In this document: one piece after another, positions 44,144-52,895 of the stretch
Layout: each line of letters begins with the position of its first letter
How positions within the stretch are numbered: position 1 is the stretch's first letter
NCBI GenBank assembly: GCA_040388785.1
Contig: JAZKBD010000008.1
Location: 1 to 64,000, forward strand
Direction: 5' to 3'
Length of the DNA: 64,000 nt
Source: 66-474 sp040388785
Lineage (GTDB): Bacteria > Pseudomonadota > Gammaproteobacteria > Xanthomonadales > Rhodanobacteraceae
Translations under genes and position numbers: made by a program
The notes under the pieces: model-generated
Databases searched by the model: none
Told to the model about the DNA's origin: nothing
Seen by the model: only the letters and a program-made list of their open reading frames with translations

Positions 44144-44182
44144 CGTGCCCGTACAACGTGCCCCTACAACGTGCCCCTACAA
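44144..44182. repeat. Three 13-bp direct repeats between tdh and miaA
   Basis: The unit CGTGCCCCTACAA occurs three times head to tail (44144-44156 with one change, 44157-44169, 44170-44182) in the divergent region, ending 8 bases before the miaA ATG. It may be a slippage product, or iterated binding sites for a regulator of either gene. Confidence 0.8.
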
Positions 44183-44190
44183 TCCGGCGC

Positions 44191-45162
44191 ATGCCCGGAA
44201 ACGCCCATGCCATCGACGCGCGGCCGCCTGCGATCTTCCTCATGGGTCCGACCGCGAGCGGCAAGACCGCGCTGGCGTGCGCGCTGGCGGACCATTTCCC
44301 GGTCGATCTGGTCAGTGTCGATTCGGCGCTGGTTTATTGCGGGCTGGACATCGGCGCGGCCAAGCCGGATGCGCACACGCTGCGCAATTATCCGCACGCG
44401 TTGATCGACATCCGCGATCTTTCAGAGCCGTATTCGGCGGCGCAGTTCCGCGACGATGCGCTGGCCGCGATGCAGGCGATTGCGGCGCGCGGCCGCGTGC
44501 CGCTGCTGGTCGGCGGCACCGGCCTGTACTTCCGCGGGCTCGAGCACGGCCTCTCCGAAATGCCATCCGCCGATGTGGAGGTGCGCGAACGCCTGCGCGC
44601 CGACGCCGAGCGCGACGGCTGGCCCGCGCTGCACGCACGGCTGGCGCAATGCGATCCCGACGCCGCCGCGCGCATCCGCCCGAACGACGCGCAACGCATC
44701 CAGCGTGCGCTCGAAGTGATCGAACTGACCGGCGACACGCTCAGCGCATTGCACGCGGGCACGCGCAGCGCACGACGGTTCCCGTACCGTGTCCTGAAAC
44801 TCGCGTTGATCCCCGCGGATCGCGAGGCCTTGCGCGCGCGCATCGCCGCGCGTTTCGACGCGATGCTGGCCGCCGGCTTCCTGGAAGAGGTGAAGCGCTT
44901 GCGCGCGCGCGGTGATCTGCACGCGGATTTGCCGGCAATCCGCGCGGTCGGTTACCGGCAAGCATGGGCGTACCTGGACGGCGCGTGCAGCGAAGCCGAA
45001 TTCCGCCAGCGCGCGATCGACGCCACCCGGCAACTCGCCAAGCGCCAGACCACCTGGTTGCGCAGCGAGCTGGATGCGCGCGTGCTCGATCCGGATGAGC
45101 GGGATTGCACGGCGTCCGCGGCCGCCGCCGTCGCGTTGTTTTTGGGCATGAAAACCGCCTGA
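44191..45162 (+). CDS. miaA: tRNA dimethylallyltransferase
   Basis: 323 residues. P-loop GPTASGKTALACALA near 19-33, DSALVYCGLDIGAAKP, the DIRDLSEPYSAAQF segment, LLVGGTGLYFRGLEHGL and the catalytic/tRNA region VGYRQAWAYL plus KRQTTWLRS. MiaA adds the dimethylallyl group to A37 of UNN-reading tRNAs. The usual Tyr in DSMQVYRGLDIGT is present as Y-C. It precedes hfq as in most Gammaproteobacteria. The ATG at 44191 is chosen; the upstream frame is repeat sequence. Confidence 0.95.
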   Translation: MPGNAHAIDARPPAIFLMGPTASGKTALACALADHFPVDLVSVDSALVYCGLDIGAAKPDAHTLRNYPHALIDIRDLSEPYSAAQFRDDALAAMQAIAARGRVPLLVGGTGLYFRGLEHGLSEMPSADVEVRERLRADAERDGWPALHARLAQCDPDAAARIRPNDAQRIQRALEVIELTGDTLSALHAGTRSARRFPYRVLKLALIPADREALRARIAARFDAMLAAGFLEEVKRLRARGDLHADLPAIRAVGYRQAWAYLDGACSEAEFRQRAIDATRQLAKRQTTWLRSELDARVLDPDERDCTASAAAAVALFLGMKTA

Positions 45163-45246
45163 AACGGCCAAAAACGGGGTTTTTGCGCTACCATCAACGC
45201 CCGCATACGAAACCGTGCGGGAAAGCGGGACCGGAAGGCCATAAAA

Positions 45247-45507
45247 ATGTCCAAAAGCCAATCGTTGCAGGATCCGTTTTTGAATGCCCTGCGCCGCGAG
45301 CGCGTGCCCGTTGCGATCTATCTCGTCAATGGCATCAAGCTGCAGGGCGTCATCGAGTCGTTCGACCAGTTCGTGGTGCTGTTGCGCAACCAGGTCAGCC
45401 AGATGGTGTACAAGCACGCCATTTCGACCGTGGTGCCGAGCCGCGCGGTCAAGGTCGCTGCGGACGACGCCAAGCCGGAAGACGCCGAACCGCCGGCGCA
45501 GGACTGA
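45247..45507 (+). CDS. hfq: RNA chaperone Hfq
   Basis: 86 residues with Sm1 (QDPFLNALRRERVPVAIYLVNGIKLQGVIESFDQFVVLL) and Sm2 (VYKHAISTVVPSR) motifs and a short acidic/proline tail. Hexameric Hfq pairs small RNAs with mRNAs. The key residues Gln8, Phe-Asp in FDQF, and the YKH distal-rim segment are present. Good spacing after GGAAGG. hflX follows 5 bases later. Confidence 0.97.
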   Translation: MSKSQSLQDPFLNALRRERVPVAIYLVNGIKLQGVIESFDQFVVLLRNQVSQMVYKHAISTVVPSRAVKVAADDAKPEDAEPPAQD

Positions 45508-45512
45508 TTCTT

Positions 45513-46811
45513 CTGTTCGAACGCGAGAGACGAGGCGAACGCGCGCTGCTGGTGTTGCCGTACACCGGCAACGCTGCGGCTGCGCGCCGTGCGCAGGAAT
45601 TCGCGGAACTGGTGAAATCCGCGGGCGCCGAAATCCTCGGCACCATGCACGCGCGCGTCGAAGCGCCCAACCCGAAGTTCTATATCGGCACCGGCAAGGC
45701 CGACGAGGTGCAGGCGAAGGTACGCGATCTCGGCGCCGACCTGGTCGTGGTCGACCACGCGCTCACCCCGGTGCAGGAACGCAACCTCGAAAAACATTTC
45801 TCCGCGCGCGTCATCGATCGCGCCGCGTTGATCCTCGACATCTTCGCGCAGCGTGCGCACTCGCACGAAGGCAAGCTGGAAGTCGAGCTCGCGCAGTTGA
45901 AGCACATGGCCACGCGGCTGGTGCGCGGCTGGACCCATCTGGAACGCCAGCGCGGCGGCTCGATCGGCCTGCGCGGTCCGGGCGAAACCCAGCTCGAAAC
46001 CGACCGGCGCCTGTTGCAGAAGCGCGTCGAGCAATTGCAGAAGCGCATCGACAAGGTCGGCGTGCAGCGCGATCAGCAACGCCGCGCGCGCCTGCGCAAC
46101 ACGCTGCCGCGCGTCGCGCTGGTCGGTTACACTAATGCCGGCAAGTCGACGCTGTTCAACGCGGTCACGCGCGGCGCGGTTTACACCGCCGACCAGTTGT
46201 TCGCGACGCTCGACCCGACCGTGCGCCGGCTGGCTGGTCTCGATTCCGGCCCCGCGGTGCTGGCCGACACGGTCGGCTTCATCCGCGAATTGCCGCACGA
46301 CCTGGTCGCGGCGTTCCGCGCCACGCTTTCCGAAGCGCGCGATGCCGACTTGCTGCTGCACGTCACCGACGCCGCCGACAGCGAGCGCGACGTGTTGATC
46401 AAGGTGGTGAACGGCGTGCTCGACGAAATCGGTGCGGGCGCCGTGCCGCAGCTAATGGTGTTCAACAAGATCGATTTGACGGATTCCCCTGCACGCATCG
46501 ATCGCGATGCGGACGGCGCACCCGTGGCCGTGTGGCTTTCGGCGTCCACCGGCGAAGGCCTGGACCTGCTGCGGCAGGCCATCGGCGAACGTCTCGCCGG
46601 CGCTCGCGTGCACGCCGAATTGCGGCTGCCGCCGCGCGCCGGACGCCTGCGCGCGCGCCTGATCGAACTCGGCGCGGTCAAATCCGAACACTACGACGAA
46701 GAAGGCTGGCGGCTCGACATCGACGCGCCGCGCGAACTGCTGTTGCCGCTGGCCGGCGACGTGCGCGGCGATGATGCGCAGCTGTTCCGGGATTGGCTCG
46801 ACGCAGCGTAG
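45513..46811 (+). CDS. hflX: GTPase HflX, apparent CTG start
   Basis: 432 residues if it begins at the CTG at 45513, giving [M]FERERRGERALLV, which aligns with the N-terminus of known HflX proteins (MFDRYDAGEQAVLV in E. coli). No ATG, GTG or TTG is available in frame at that point; ATT at 45507 is a less likely alternative and the GTG further in would remove conserved residues. GCAGGA at 45498-45503 fits as ribosome-binding site. Domains: N-terminal HflX domain with NPKFYIGTGKADEV, coiled coil, GPGETQLETDRR, then G1 GYTNAGKST, G3 DTVGF, G4 NKID. It rescues or splits stalled ribosomes. Confidence 0.92.
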   Translation: MFERERRGERALLVLPYTGNAAAARRAQEFAELVKSAGAEILGTMHARVEAPNPKFYIGTGKADEVQAKVRDLGADLVVVDHALTPVQERNLEKHFSARVIDRAALILDIFAQRAHSHEGKLEVELAQLKHMATRLVRGWTHLERQRGGSIGLRGPGETQLETDRRLLQKRVEQLQKRIDKVGVQRDQQRRARLRNTLPRVALVGYTNAGKSTLFNAVTRGAVYTADQLFATLDPTVRRLAGLDSGPAVLADTVGFIRELPHDLVAAFRATLSEARDADLLLHVTDAADSERDVLIKVVNGVLDEIGAGAVPQLMVFNKIDLTDSPARIDRDADGAPVAVWLSASTGEGLDLLRQAIGERLAGARVHAELRLPPRAGRLRARLIELGAVKSEHYDEEGWRLDIDAPRELLLPLAGDVRGDDAQLFRDWLDAA

Positions 46812-46861
46812 TTTGTGCGATTGCCGCTTCGAACCGGCTGTGCGCATGTTCGAACAGGAAC

Positions 46862-46956
46862 CCGTTCGCGTTGAGCGTAGTGAGCGAAGCGAACGGAGTC
46901 GAAACGTCAGTCCTTCGACTTCGGCCGCGCAAGCGGCCTGCGCTCAGGACGAACGG
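46862..46956. repeat. Intergenic inverted-repeat element before hflK
   Basis: CCGTTCG at 46862-46868 and CGAACGG at 46950-46956 bound a segment with internal pairs (GCGTAGTGAGCGAAGC and GGCCGCGCAAGCGGCC). The surrounding wording (TTGAGCGTAGTGAGCGAAGC, GTCCTTCGACT, GCTCAGGACGAACGG) is typical of a dispersed intergenic element in proteobacteria. It occupies most of the 262-bp hflX-hflK gap. Confidence 0.65.
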
Positions 46957-47073
46957 AATTCAAACGGGCCGCTAGTCCGAACCAGCCTCTGAAGGAGTGT
47001 CCTGACGCTCTGCTAGAATTTACCGTTTGCGCCCGTCGCGGCGCACTTCCCCGCAACCCGAGGCCGTGCCGAG

Positions 47074-48213
47074 ATGCCCTGGAAGGAACCCGGTGAAAAA
47101 CCGCGTGAGCCCCGCGGCCGCGAGCCGTGGGGATCGGGACAGGGCAACCCGGGGCCGGACCTCGATGCATGGCTGAGGAAATTCCGGCGCGGCCTGGGGC
47201 CGTTCGGCCGCGGTCCGCTGGGCGCCGTCGCGCTGATCGCCGTGCTGATCGTGTTGTGGTTCGTGATCGGCGGATGGACCTCCATCGGCGCGCAGCAGGT
47301 CGGCGTCGTGTTGCGTCTCGGCCGCTTCGAGCGGGTGCTGCAGCCGGGTCCGCACCTGCGCCTGCCGCCGCCCATCGATCGGGTGCGGAAAATCGACATC
47401 GGCCGTATCCGCACCGTCAGCGACGAGGCGCGCATGCTCACCAGTGATGGACAACTGGTGCTGGTCGACTACGACGTCCATTACAAGATCACCGACGTGC
47501 GCAAATTCCTGTTCGGCACGCGCGATGCCGAACAAGTGGTGCGCGATGCAGCGACGTCAGCGGTGCGCGCGGCCGTGGGTGCACACAAGCTGCAATGCCT
47601 GATCGACGACCTGGATTTTCCGTGCCCGCCCGGGCGCACCGACGGCAACAAGCTCGCCGCGGAAATCCTTGCGCGGCTGCAGGCTTCCGCGGCGGACGCG
47701 AGCGCTGGCATCGGCGTGGCCGTGAGCGACGTCGACGTGCAGAACATCGGCGTGCCCTCGGACGTGAAGCAGGCCTTCGCCGCCATCGACGGAGCGCGCG
47801 ACAACGCGACGACGGCACAGGCCGCCGCACGCGCCGAAGTGGCGAGCAGCAAGCTCAAGGCGAAGGAGCAGGCAGCTTCCATCAAGACCGACGCCGAAAC
47901 CTACCGCCGCCAGGCCGTGGCCGAGGCCAACACGGCGGTCGCGCGCTTCGGCCAGATCCTGCCGCAATACCAGGCGGCGCCGCAGGTGACGCGGCACCGT
48001 TTGTGGCTGGACACGATGCGCGACGTATTGAGCAAGAGCCACGTCGTCGTCAACACCGGTTCGGGCAACGTGATCGTGCAGTTCCCGGTGCAGCATCCGG
48101 CGCCCGCGAGTTCCGCCGGCAGCGCGCCCGCATCAACGTCCGCACAACCGGCGGCGTCGGCATCGGCTGCGGAGCCGATCACTTCCGGGCCGGGCGTGAA
48201 CGGGATCGACTGA
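47074..48213 (+). CDS. hflK: FtsH protease modulator HflK
   Basis: 379 residues. Gly/Pro-rich N-terminus, one membrane helix at about 48-66 (LGAVALIAVLIVLWFVIGGW), then the SPFH/band-7 domain (about 68-290: QQVGVVLRLGRFERVLQPGPHLRLPPPIDRV) and a long helical segment rich in Ala/Lys/Glu. The tail is Ala/Ser-rich. HflK with HflC forms the periplasm-facing cage around FtsH in the inner membrane. Stop and hflC start are adjacent (TGA-ATG). Confidence 0.95.
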   Translation: MPWKEPGEKPREPRGREPWGSGQGNPGPDLDAWLRKFRRGLGPFGRGPLGAVALIAVLIVLWFVIGGWTSIGAQQVGVVLRLGRFERVLQPGPHLRLPPPIDRVRKIDIGRIRTVSDEARMLTSDGQLVLVDYDVHYKITDVRKFLFGTRDAEQVVRDAATSAVRAAVGAHKLQCLIDDLDFPCPPGRTDGNKLAAEILARLQASAADASAGIGVAVSDVDVQNIGVPSDVKQAFAAIDGARDNATTAQAAARAEVASSKLKAKEQAASIKTDAETYRRQAVAEANTAVARFGQILPQYQAAPQVTRHRLWLDTMRDVLSKSHVVVNTGSGNVIVQFPVQHPAPASSAGSAPASTSAQPAASASAAEPITSGPGVNGID

Positions 48214-49101
48214 ATGAAATACGCGCTTCCTATCGTGATCATCGTGCTGGCGCTGCTCCTCGCCAACAGCATCTATGTCGTCGGCGAAGGCCACGCGGCG
48301 GTGCTGTCGCGCTTCGGCCGCGTGGAAGCGTCCGGGATCGATCCCGGCCTGCACCTCAAGCTGCCGTTCGTGCAGGACGTCAACGTGTATGACACGCGCG
48401 AAATCATCTCGCAGGCCGAACCCGGCGATTGCAAGACCCGCGACGGCCACGCCGTGCGGGTGGGATTCCACGTGCGCTGGCAGATCGCCGACGCCCGGAC
48501 GTATTTCAATGCGACATCCGGCGATGAACTGCAGGCCACGCAGCAGATCGAACCGTTGGTGAGAAACGCGTTGCGCAACGAGGTCGCGGACAACGATCTG
48601 TCCGCGCTGCTGGCCGCGACCAGCCAGGGCATGGGCGCGAAGGTGCGCAGTGATGTCGGCGCGGCATTGCGCAGCAAGCTGGGCATCGACGTTCTGGGTG
48701 TCGGCATCGGCCGCGTGCTGCCGCCCGAGGAGGCGCTGGCCTCCGTGTACAAGCGCATGACCACTGAAGCGCAGGCGGCGGCCGGCAGCGTGCGCGCGCA
48801 AGGCGAAGCCGCGGCCGCGGCCATCCGCGCGCAGGGCGACGCCGACAACGAACAGGTGCTCGCCGCCGCAAATCAGGCCGCGGCGGCGATACGCGGCGAC
48901 GGCAATGCTGGCGCCGCGAAGATCTACGCGGCGGCATCCGCGAAAGACCCGCAGTTCTTCCGCTACTGGAGCGCCCTCGATGCATGGCGCAACAGTTTCA
49001 GCGGCGGCGGCGCGGTGGTCGTGCTGGACAAGGGCTCGCCCTTCATGCAGGCCATCGATGCGGGAGCTGCGGACGACAACGCGACACCGGCAAAACATTG
49101 A
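48214..49101 (+). CDS. hflC: FtsH protease modulator HflC
   Basis: 295 residues: N-terminal membrane anchor (ALPIVIIVLALLLANSIYVV) and SPFH domain (EGHAAVLSRFGRVEASGIDPGLHLKLPFVQDVNVYDTR), with the helical repeat QGEAAAAAIRAQGDADNEQVLAAA and the C-terminal segment FFRYWSALDAWRNSF typical of HflC. It starts directly after the hflK stop, so the two are made together. Confidence 0.95.
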   Translation: MKYALPIVIIVLALLLANSIYVVGEGHAAVLSRFGRVEASGIDPGLHLKLPFVQDVNVYDTREIISQAEPGDCKTRDGHAVRVGFHVRWQIADARTYFNATSGDELQATQQIEPLVRNALRNEVADNDLSALLAATSQGMGAKVRSDVGAALRSKLGIDVLGVGIGRVLPPEEALASVYKRMTTEAQAAAGSVRAQGEAAAAAIRAQGDADNEQVLAAANQAAAAIRGDGNAGAAKIYAAASAKDPQFFRYWSALDAWRNSFSGGGAVVVLDKGSPFMQAIDAGAADDNATPAKH

Positions 49102-49121
49102 TGCGTCGCCTCAACTGAAAT

Positions 49122-49230
49122 ACAACATCGAAGCGAGAAGATCATGGGACAGGGCGTAGTCATCCTTGGAGCGCAATGGGGGCGAACGACTGCGCTTGCG
49201 GACTGCCAGTGGCAGTCCGCGCAGGCGTGA
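49122..49230 (+). pseudogene. Decayed duplicate of the purA 5' end
   Basis: Bases 49122-49185 match 49319-49380 (the purA ribosome-binding region and first codons) with about ten differences. The ATG at 49144 opens MGQGVVILGAQWG, versus MGQSVVILGAQWG in purA, then diverges and stops at 49228-49230. Several differences are at third codon positions (CTT/CTC, GGA/GGC, GCG/GCC), so this copy drifted under, or came from, coding sequence. The following ~110 bases hold a small GGACTGCC/GGCAGTCC hairpin and no gene. Confidence 0.75.
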
Positions 49231-49340
49231 GCGCCCGAGGCAGGACGCCGAGGGCCGGGTGACTTGGCGAGATCAGGATGATCGAGCGTAATCACCGATC
49301 GTCGCCCCACATCGAAACACAACAGCGAAGCGAGAAAGTC

Positions 49341-50633
49341 ATGGGACAAAGCGTAGTCATCCTCGGCGCCCAATGGGGCGACGAAGGCAAGGGCAAGATC
49401 GTCGACCTGCTGACGCAGGACATCGGCGCGGTGGTGCGTTTTCAGGGCGGCCACAACGCCGGCCACACGCTGGTGATCAAGGGCAAGAAGACGGTGTTGC
49501 ACCTGATCCCGTCTGGCATCCTGCGCGAGGGCGCGCTGTGCCTGATCGGCAACGGCGTGGTGCTGTCGCCCGCGGCGCTGAAACAGGAAATCGCCGAGCT
49601 CGAGGGCAACGGCGTCGAAGTGCGCTCGCGCGTCAAGATTTCCCCGGCGACGCCGCTGATCATGCCGTACCACATCGCGGTGGACCAGGCGCGCGAGAAA
49701 GCCGCGGGTGCCGGCGCCATCGGCACCACCGGGCGCGGCATCGGTCCGGCGTACGAGGACAAGGTTGCGCGTCGCGGCGTGCGCGTCGCGGATTTGAGCT
49801 ATCCGGACGAACTCGCCGACAAGCTGCGCGAAGTGATGGATTACCACAACTTCGTATTGACGAAGTACCTGAAGGCCGACGCCGTCGATTTCCAGAAGAC
49901 GCTGGATGAAGCACTCGCCTTCGGCGAATACGTCGAGCCGATGAAGTCCGACGTCGCCGGCATCCTGCACGACCTGCGCCGCAATGGTGAGCGCGTGTTG
50001 TTCGAAGGCGCGCAGGGCGCACTGCTCGACATCGACCACGGCACCTATCCGTACGTCACCTCATCCAACACGACGACCGGCGGCGCGCTGGCCGGCGCCG
50101 GCGTCGGCGCGGATTACATCGATTACGTGCTCGGCATCGCCAAGGCGTATGCGACGCGCGTCGGCGGCGGACCGTTTCCGACCGAACTCGACGACGCGGT
50201 CGGCGAACACATCCGCAAGACCGGCGACGAATTCGGTGCATCGACCGGCCGCCCGCGCCGTTGCGGCTGGATGGACATCGTGGCGCTCAAGCGCGCGGTG
50301 CTGATCAACGGCATCACCGGCCTGTGCATCACCAAGCTCGACGTGCTCGACGGCATGGAAAAGCTGAAGGTGTGCATCGCTTACGAGTACCGCGGCAAGC
50401 GCACCGAATACGCGCCGCTCGACGCCGAGGGCTGGAAGGAATGCACGCCGGTGTACCTGGAATTCCCCGGCTGGAGCGAATCCACCCACGGCGTCACCGA
50501 ATGGGACCAGTTGCCGCCCGCCGCCCGCGCGTATCTGCGCGCACTCGAAGAACTCGCCGGCTGCCCCCTCGCGATCGTCAGCACCGGCCCCGACCGCGAC
50601 GCCAACATCGTGCTGCAGGATCCGTTTGCGTGA
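49341..50633 (+). CDS. purA: Adenylosuccinate synthetase
   Basis: 430 residues, close to the E. coli length. GTP-binding loop GAQWGDEGKGKIVD near 10-23, catalytic His in GGHNAGHTLVI, TTGRGIGPAYEDK near 130, EGAQGALLDIDHGTYPYVTSSNT near 225, and RPRRCGWMD plus the base-recognition STGPDRD at the end. It makes adenylosuccinate from IMP and aspartate. The ATG at 49341 is set by homology; the open frame upstream runs into the duplicated leader. Confidence 0.97.
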   Translation: MGQSVVILGAQWGDEGKGKIVDLLTQDIGAVVRFQGGHNAGHTLVIKGKKTVLHLIPSGILREGALCLIGNGVVLSPAALKQEIAELEGNGVEVRSRVKISPATPLIMPYHIAVDQAREKAAGAGAIGTTGRGIGPAYEDKVARRGVRVADLSYPDELADKLREVMDYHNFVLTKYLKADAVDFQKTLDEALAFGEYVEPMKSDVAGILHDLRRNGERVLFEGAQGALLDIDHGTYPYVTSSNTTTGGALAGAGVGADYIDYVLGIAKAYATRVGGGPFPTELDDAVGEHIRKTGDEFGASTGRPRRCGWMDIVALKRAVLINGITGLCITKLDVLDGMEKLKVCIAYEYRGKRTEYAPLDAEGWKECTPVYLEFPGWSESTHGVTEWDQLPPAARAYLRALEELAGCPLAIVSTGPDRDANIVLQDPFA

Positions 50634-50864
50634 GGACCGTATTGAATGATCTGGCTGATCGCGAAGCAGGATGATCTCCGCGCTTGAGCGTCTGGCCGGA
50701 TCGAGGCGTGCTTGCTTCCTTGCCTGGCGACGCAAGCTCGCCAAAAAATCATCGACGCTTGCGGAGCAAAGTGGACGCGCGGGCAATGCTGGAATAAGCA
50801 GGGAGCTTGGTGAAAGACTTCGTTGCGAATGATCGAGAACTTCGCACAGCAAGGGGAAAGCATA

Positions 50865-51794
50865 GTGAGCGACATCCAGTTGTTTCGGCTCTCTAGCGAT
50901 GCCGCGATAGAGCTTCCCAGCCGCGCCGCGCCGATCGAGAAGCACCTGCAGAACTTGATCGAGTCGCAGATGCAGGCGTTTCTTGGCGTGCGGTTTCTTG
51001 CGAGCGAGTACCCCACGGGCAAGACGCATCGCGGCCGCATTGACTCGCTCGGCCTCGATGAGAATGACTGCCCGGTCATCGTCGAATACAAGCGCCACAG
51101 CAACGAAAACGTGATCAATCAGGGCCTGTTCTATCTGGACTGGCTGCTCGATCACCGTGCAGAGTTTCAGTTGCTCGCTATGAAGAAGCTCGGTAACGAG
51201 GTGTCCGAGGAGATCAACTGGGCGGGGACGCGATTGCTGTGCATCGCTGCCGACTTCACACGTTATGACGAACACGCTGTGCAACAGATTCCGCGCAACG
51301 TGGAGTTGATCCGCTACAAGTTGTTCGGCGACGACTTGTTGCTGCTCGACCTCGTGAATGCGGTGAGCGTGAGCGATGCCACGTCGGCAAAGGCCGGGAC
51401 GGACGATGTTGCCGCGCCGCTGAAGCCGCGGACTCAGGGCAAAGACAAGACGGTCGAGGAGCAATTGACGGGGGCACAGCCTGAGATTCGTGCCTTGTAT
51501 GACGCGCTTTCCAGTCACCTGCTTGCGCTTGGCGATGATGTGCAGGAGAAACGCTTGAAGTTGTACGTTGCGTTTCGGCGGCTGAAGAACTTTGCGTGCG
51601 TGATTCCGTATCGCGACAAACTTCTGGTCATGCTCAAGCTCGATCCAGATACGGTTGCGCTGGATCCCGGCTTCAGCCGTGACTGCCGCAATATCGGCAC
51701 GTGGGGAACGGGCGACCTCGAAGTCACCCTGCGCAGCCGGGTCGACATGGCGCGCGCGTTGCCATTGTTGGAGCGCAGTTACAACGAAAATTAG
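50865..51794 (+). CDS. DUF5655-type protein with N-terminal PD-(D/E)XK nuclease-like domain
   Basis: 309 residues from the GTG at 50865 (MSDIQLFRLSSDAA), with GGGGAAAG upstream; an ATG at 50829 is the alternative. The N-terminal part has the nuclease-type pattern GRIDSLGLDENDCPVIVEYKRH near 58-80 (Asp ... Glu-x-Lys), as in NucS/RecB-like proteins. The C-terminal ~120 residues (EEQLTGAQPEIRALYDALSSHLLALGDDVQEK...VALDPGFSRDCRNIGTWGTGDLEVTL) match the DUF5655 pattern. Biochemical role is unknown; a DNA-related function is plausible. It stands outside the purA operon. Confidence 0.8.
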   Translation: MSDIQLFRLSSDAAIELPSRAAPIEKHLQNLIESQMQAFLGVRFLASEYPTGKTHRGRIDSLGLDENDCPVIVEYKRHSNENVINQGLFYLDWLLDHRAEFQLLAMKKLGNEVSEEINWAGTRLLCIAADFTRYDEHAVQQIPRNVELIRYKLFGDDLLLLDLVNAVSVSDATSAKAGTDDVAAPLKPRTQGKDKTVEEQLTGAQPEIRALYDALSSHLLALGDDVQEKRLKLYVAFRRLKNFACVIPYRDKLLVMLKLDPDTVALDPGFSRDCRNIGTWGTGDLEVTLRSRVDMARALPLLERSYNEN

Positions 51795-51878
51795 CCGCCA
51801 TCCGCGGCCACAATTCGCATGGCGGGCAGGTCGGACCTGCCCAGTTCAAAGCTACGGGACCGCCCCTGAGGGCTCGTA

Positions 51879-52376
51879 TTGACGCTCGAACTGACCATCA
51901 TCTCCGGCGGGCAAACCGGTGTGGATCGCGCCGCGCTGGATTTTGCAATCGCGCACGGCATTCCACACGGAGGCTGGTGCTCGCTCGGGCGCCGTGCGGA
52001 AGATGGTGTGCTCGATGCCCGCTATGAACTGTGTGAAACCGAGACGACGAACTATCGACAGCGCACGAGGCGCAATGTCGAAGACAGCGACGCAACATTG
52101 ATCCTCAATGTTGGCGAACTCGCCGATGGCAGTCTGACGATGCGGCAATTTGCCGAACGCGCGAGCAAGCCGGTGCACGTGGTGGCATTGGATCCGGATG
52201 GTCTTGCGGAGGAGTTCGCTCGCGTGCGCGAATGGCTGGCTGCACATGCGGTCACGGTTTTGAACGTTGCCGGACCACGCGAGAGCAAGCATCCCGGGGT
52301 GTACCGGAAAGCGCTGGAATTTCTGGAAATGCTACTCAGTTTTCCATCCACGGGCCTGGATTCCGGTAATACATAA
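51879..52376 (+). CDS. SLOG/cpYpsA-type putative nucleotide- or molybdenum-cofactor-binding protein
   Basis: 165 residues from a TTG with GAGGG upstream. The N-terminus LTIISGGQTGVDRAALDFAIAHGIPHGGWCSLGRRAEDG is the Rossmann-like signature of the family annotated as putative molybdenum carrier/YpsA-related. DSDATLILN and GSLTMRQFAERASKPVHVV continue the fold. SLOG proteins bind nucleotide-derived ligands and are common near conflict systems. The neighbours (nuclease-like protein, toxin-antitoxin pair) fit such a setting but do not prove it. Confidence 0.82.
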   Translation: MTLELTIISGGQTGVDRAALDFAIAHGIPHGGWCSLGRRAEDGVLDARYELCETETTNYRQRTRRNVEDSDATLILNVGELADGSLTMRQFAERASKPVHVVALDPDGLAEEFARVREWLAAHAVTVLNVAGPRESKHPGVYRKALEFLEMLLSFPSTGLDSGNT

Positions 52377-52457
52377 AAGGGGGGCGAGTAGAAGCGAAGG
52401 CGCTGGATCCCGGTCTTCGCCGGGACGACGGCAACAGCATGCGCGGAATCCGGCCGC

Positions 52458-52895
52458 TCAAGATGTCAACCGCTCGATCGCTTGCGCGGGCGTGATGATG
52501 GCCAGGCTGCGCAGTGGCGCAAGCACCAGCAAATCGGCGTCGCCCGTGACGAGCGCGTCGGTTTTCGCGGCCAACGCGAGATGCAGGAAGGGCACGTCGT
52601 GCGGATCGCGGCAAGCGGGTGTCCTGGGCGGCGGATCGGGGACGCGAAAGGTTTCCGCCCAGGGCAGGTAGTCGGCCAGCAGGTCGTGTTGTTCCCCGGG
52701 CGCCAGCTTGAACTTGGGGTAGGCGAGCACCCGGATCAACTCGGCAGCCGTGGCGCGGTTGACGAGCGGCACGAATCGTTGCGATTGCCATGCAAGCCGC
52801 AGCCGTCCGCTGACGCCACCGGGGCGTATCAGTGCCGACAGCACGACGTTGGTGTCGAGTACCCAGCGCGGTGTCCCGCGTGTGGGCGAATTCAC
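52458..52895 (-). CDS. PIN-domain toxin (VapC-like ribonuclease)
   Basis: 145 residues. PIN fold with VLDTNVVLSALIRPGG (Asp near 14), ATAAELIRVLAYPKF (Glu near 53), CRDPHDVPFLHLALAAKTDALVTGDADLL (Asp near 98 and 118), the acidic set for metal-dependent RNA cleavage; it resembles the COG1569 branch. Its ATG overlaps the stop of the AbrB-type gene, the standard antitoxin-toxin layout. Confidence 0.88.
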   Translation of the reverse strand: MNSPTRGTPRWVLDTNVVLSALIRPGGVSGRLRLAWQSQRFVPLVNRATAAELIRVLAYPKFKLAPGEQHDLLADYLPWAETFRVPDPPPRTPACRDPHDVPFLHLALAAKTDALVTGDADLLVLAPLRSLAIITPAQAIERLTS

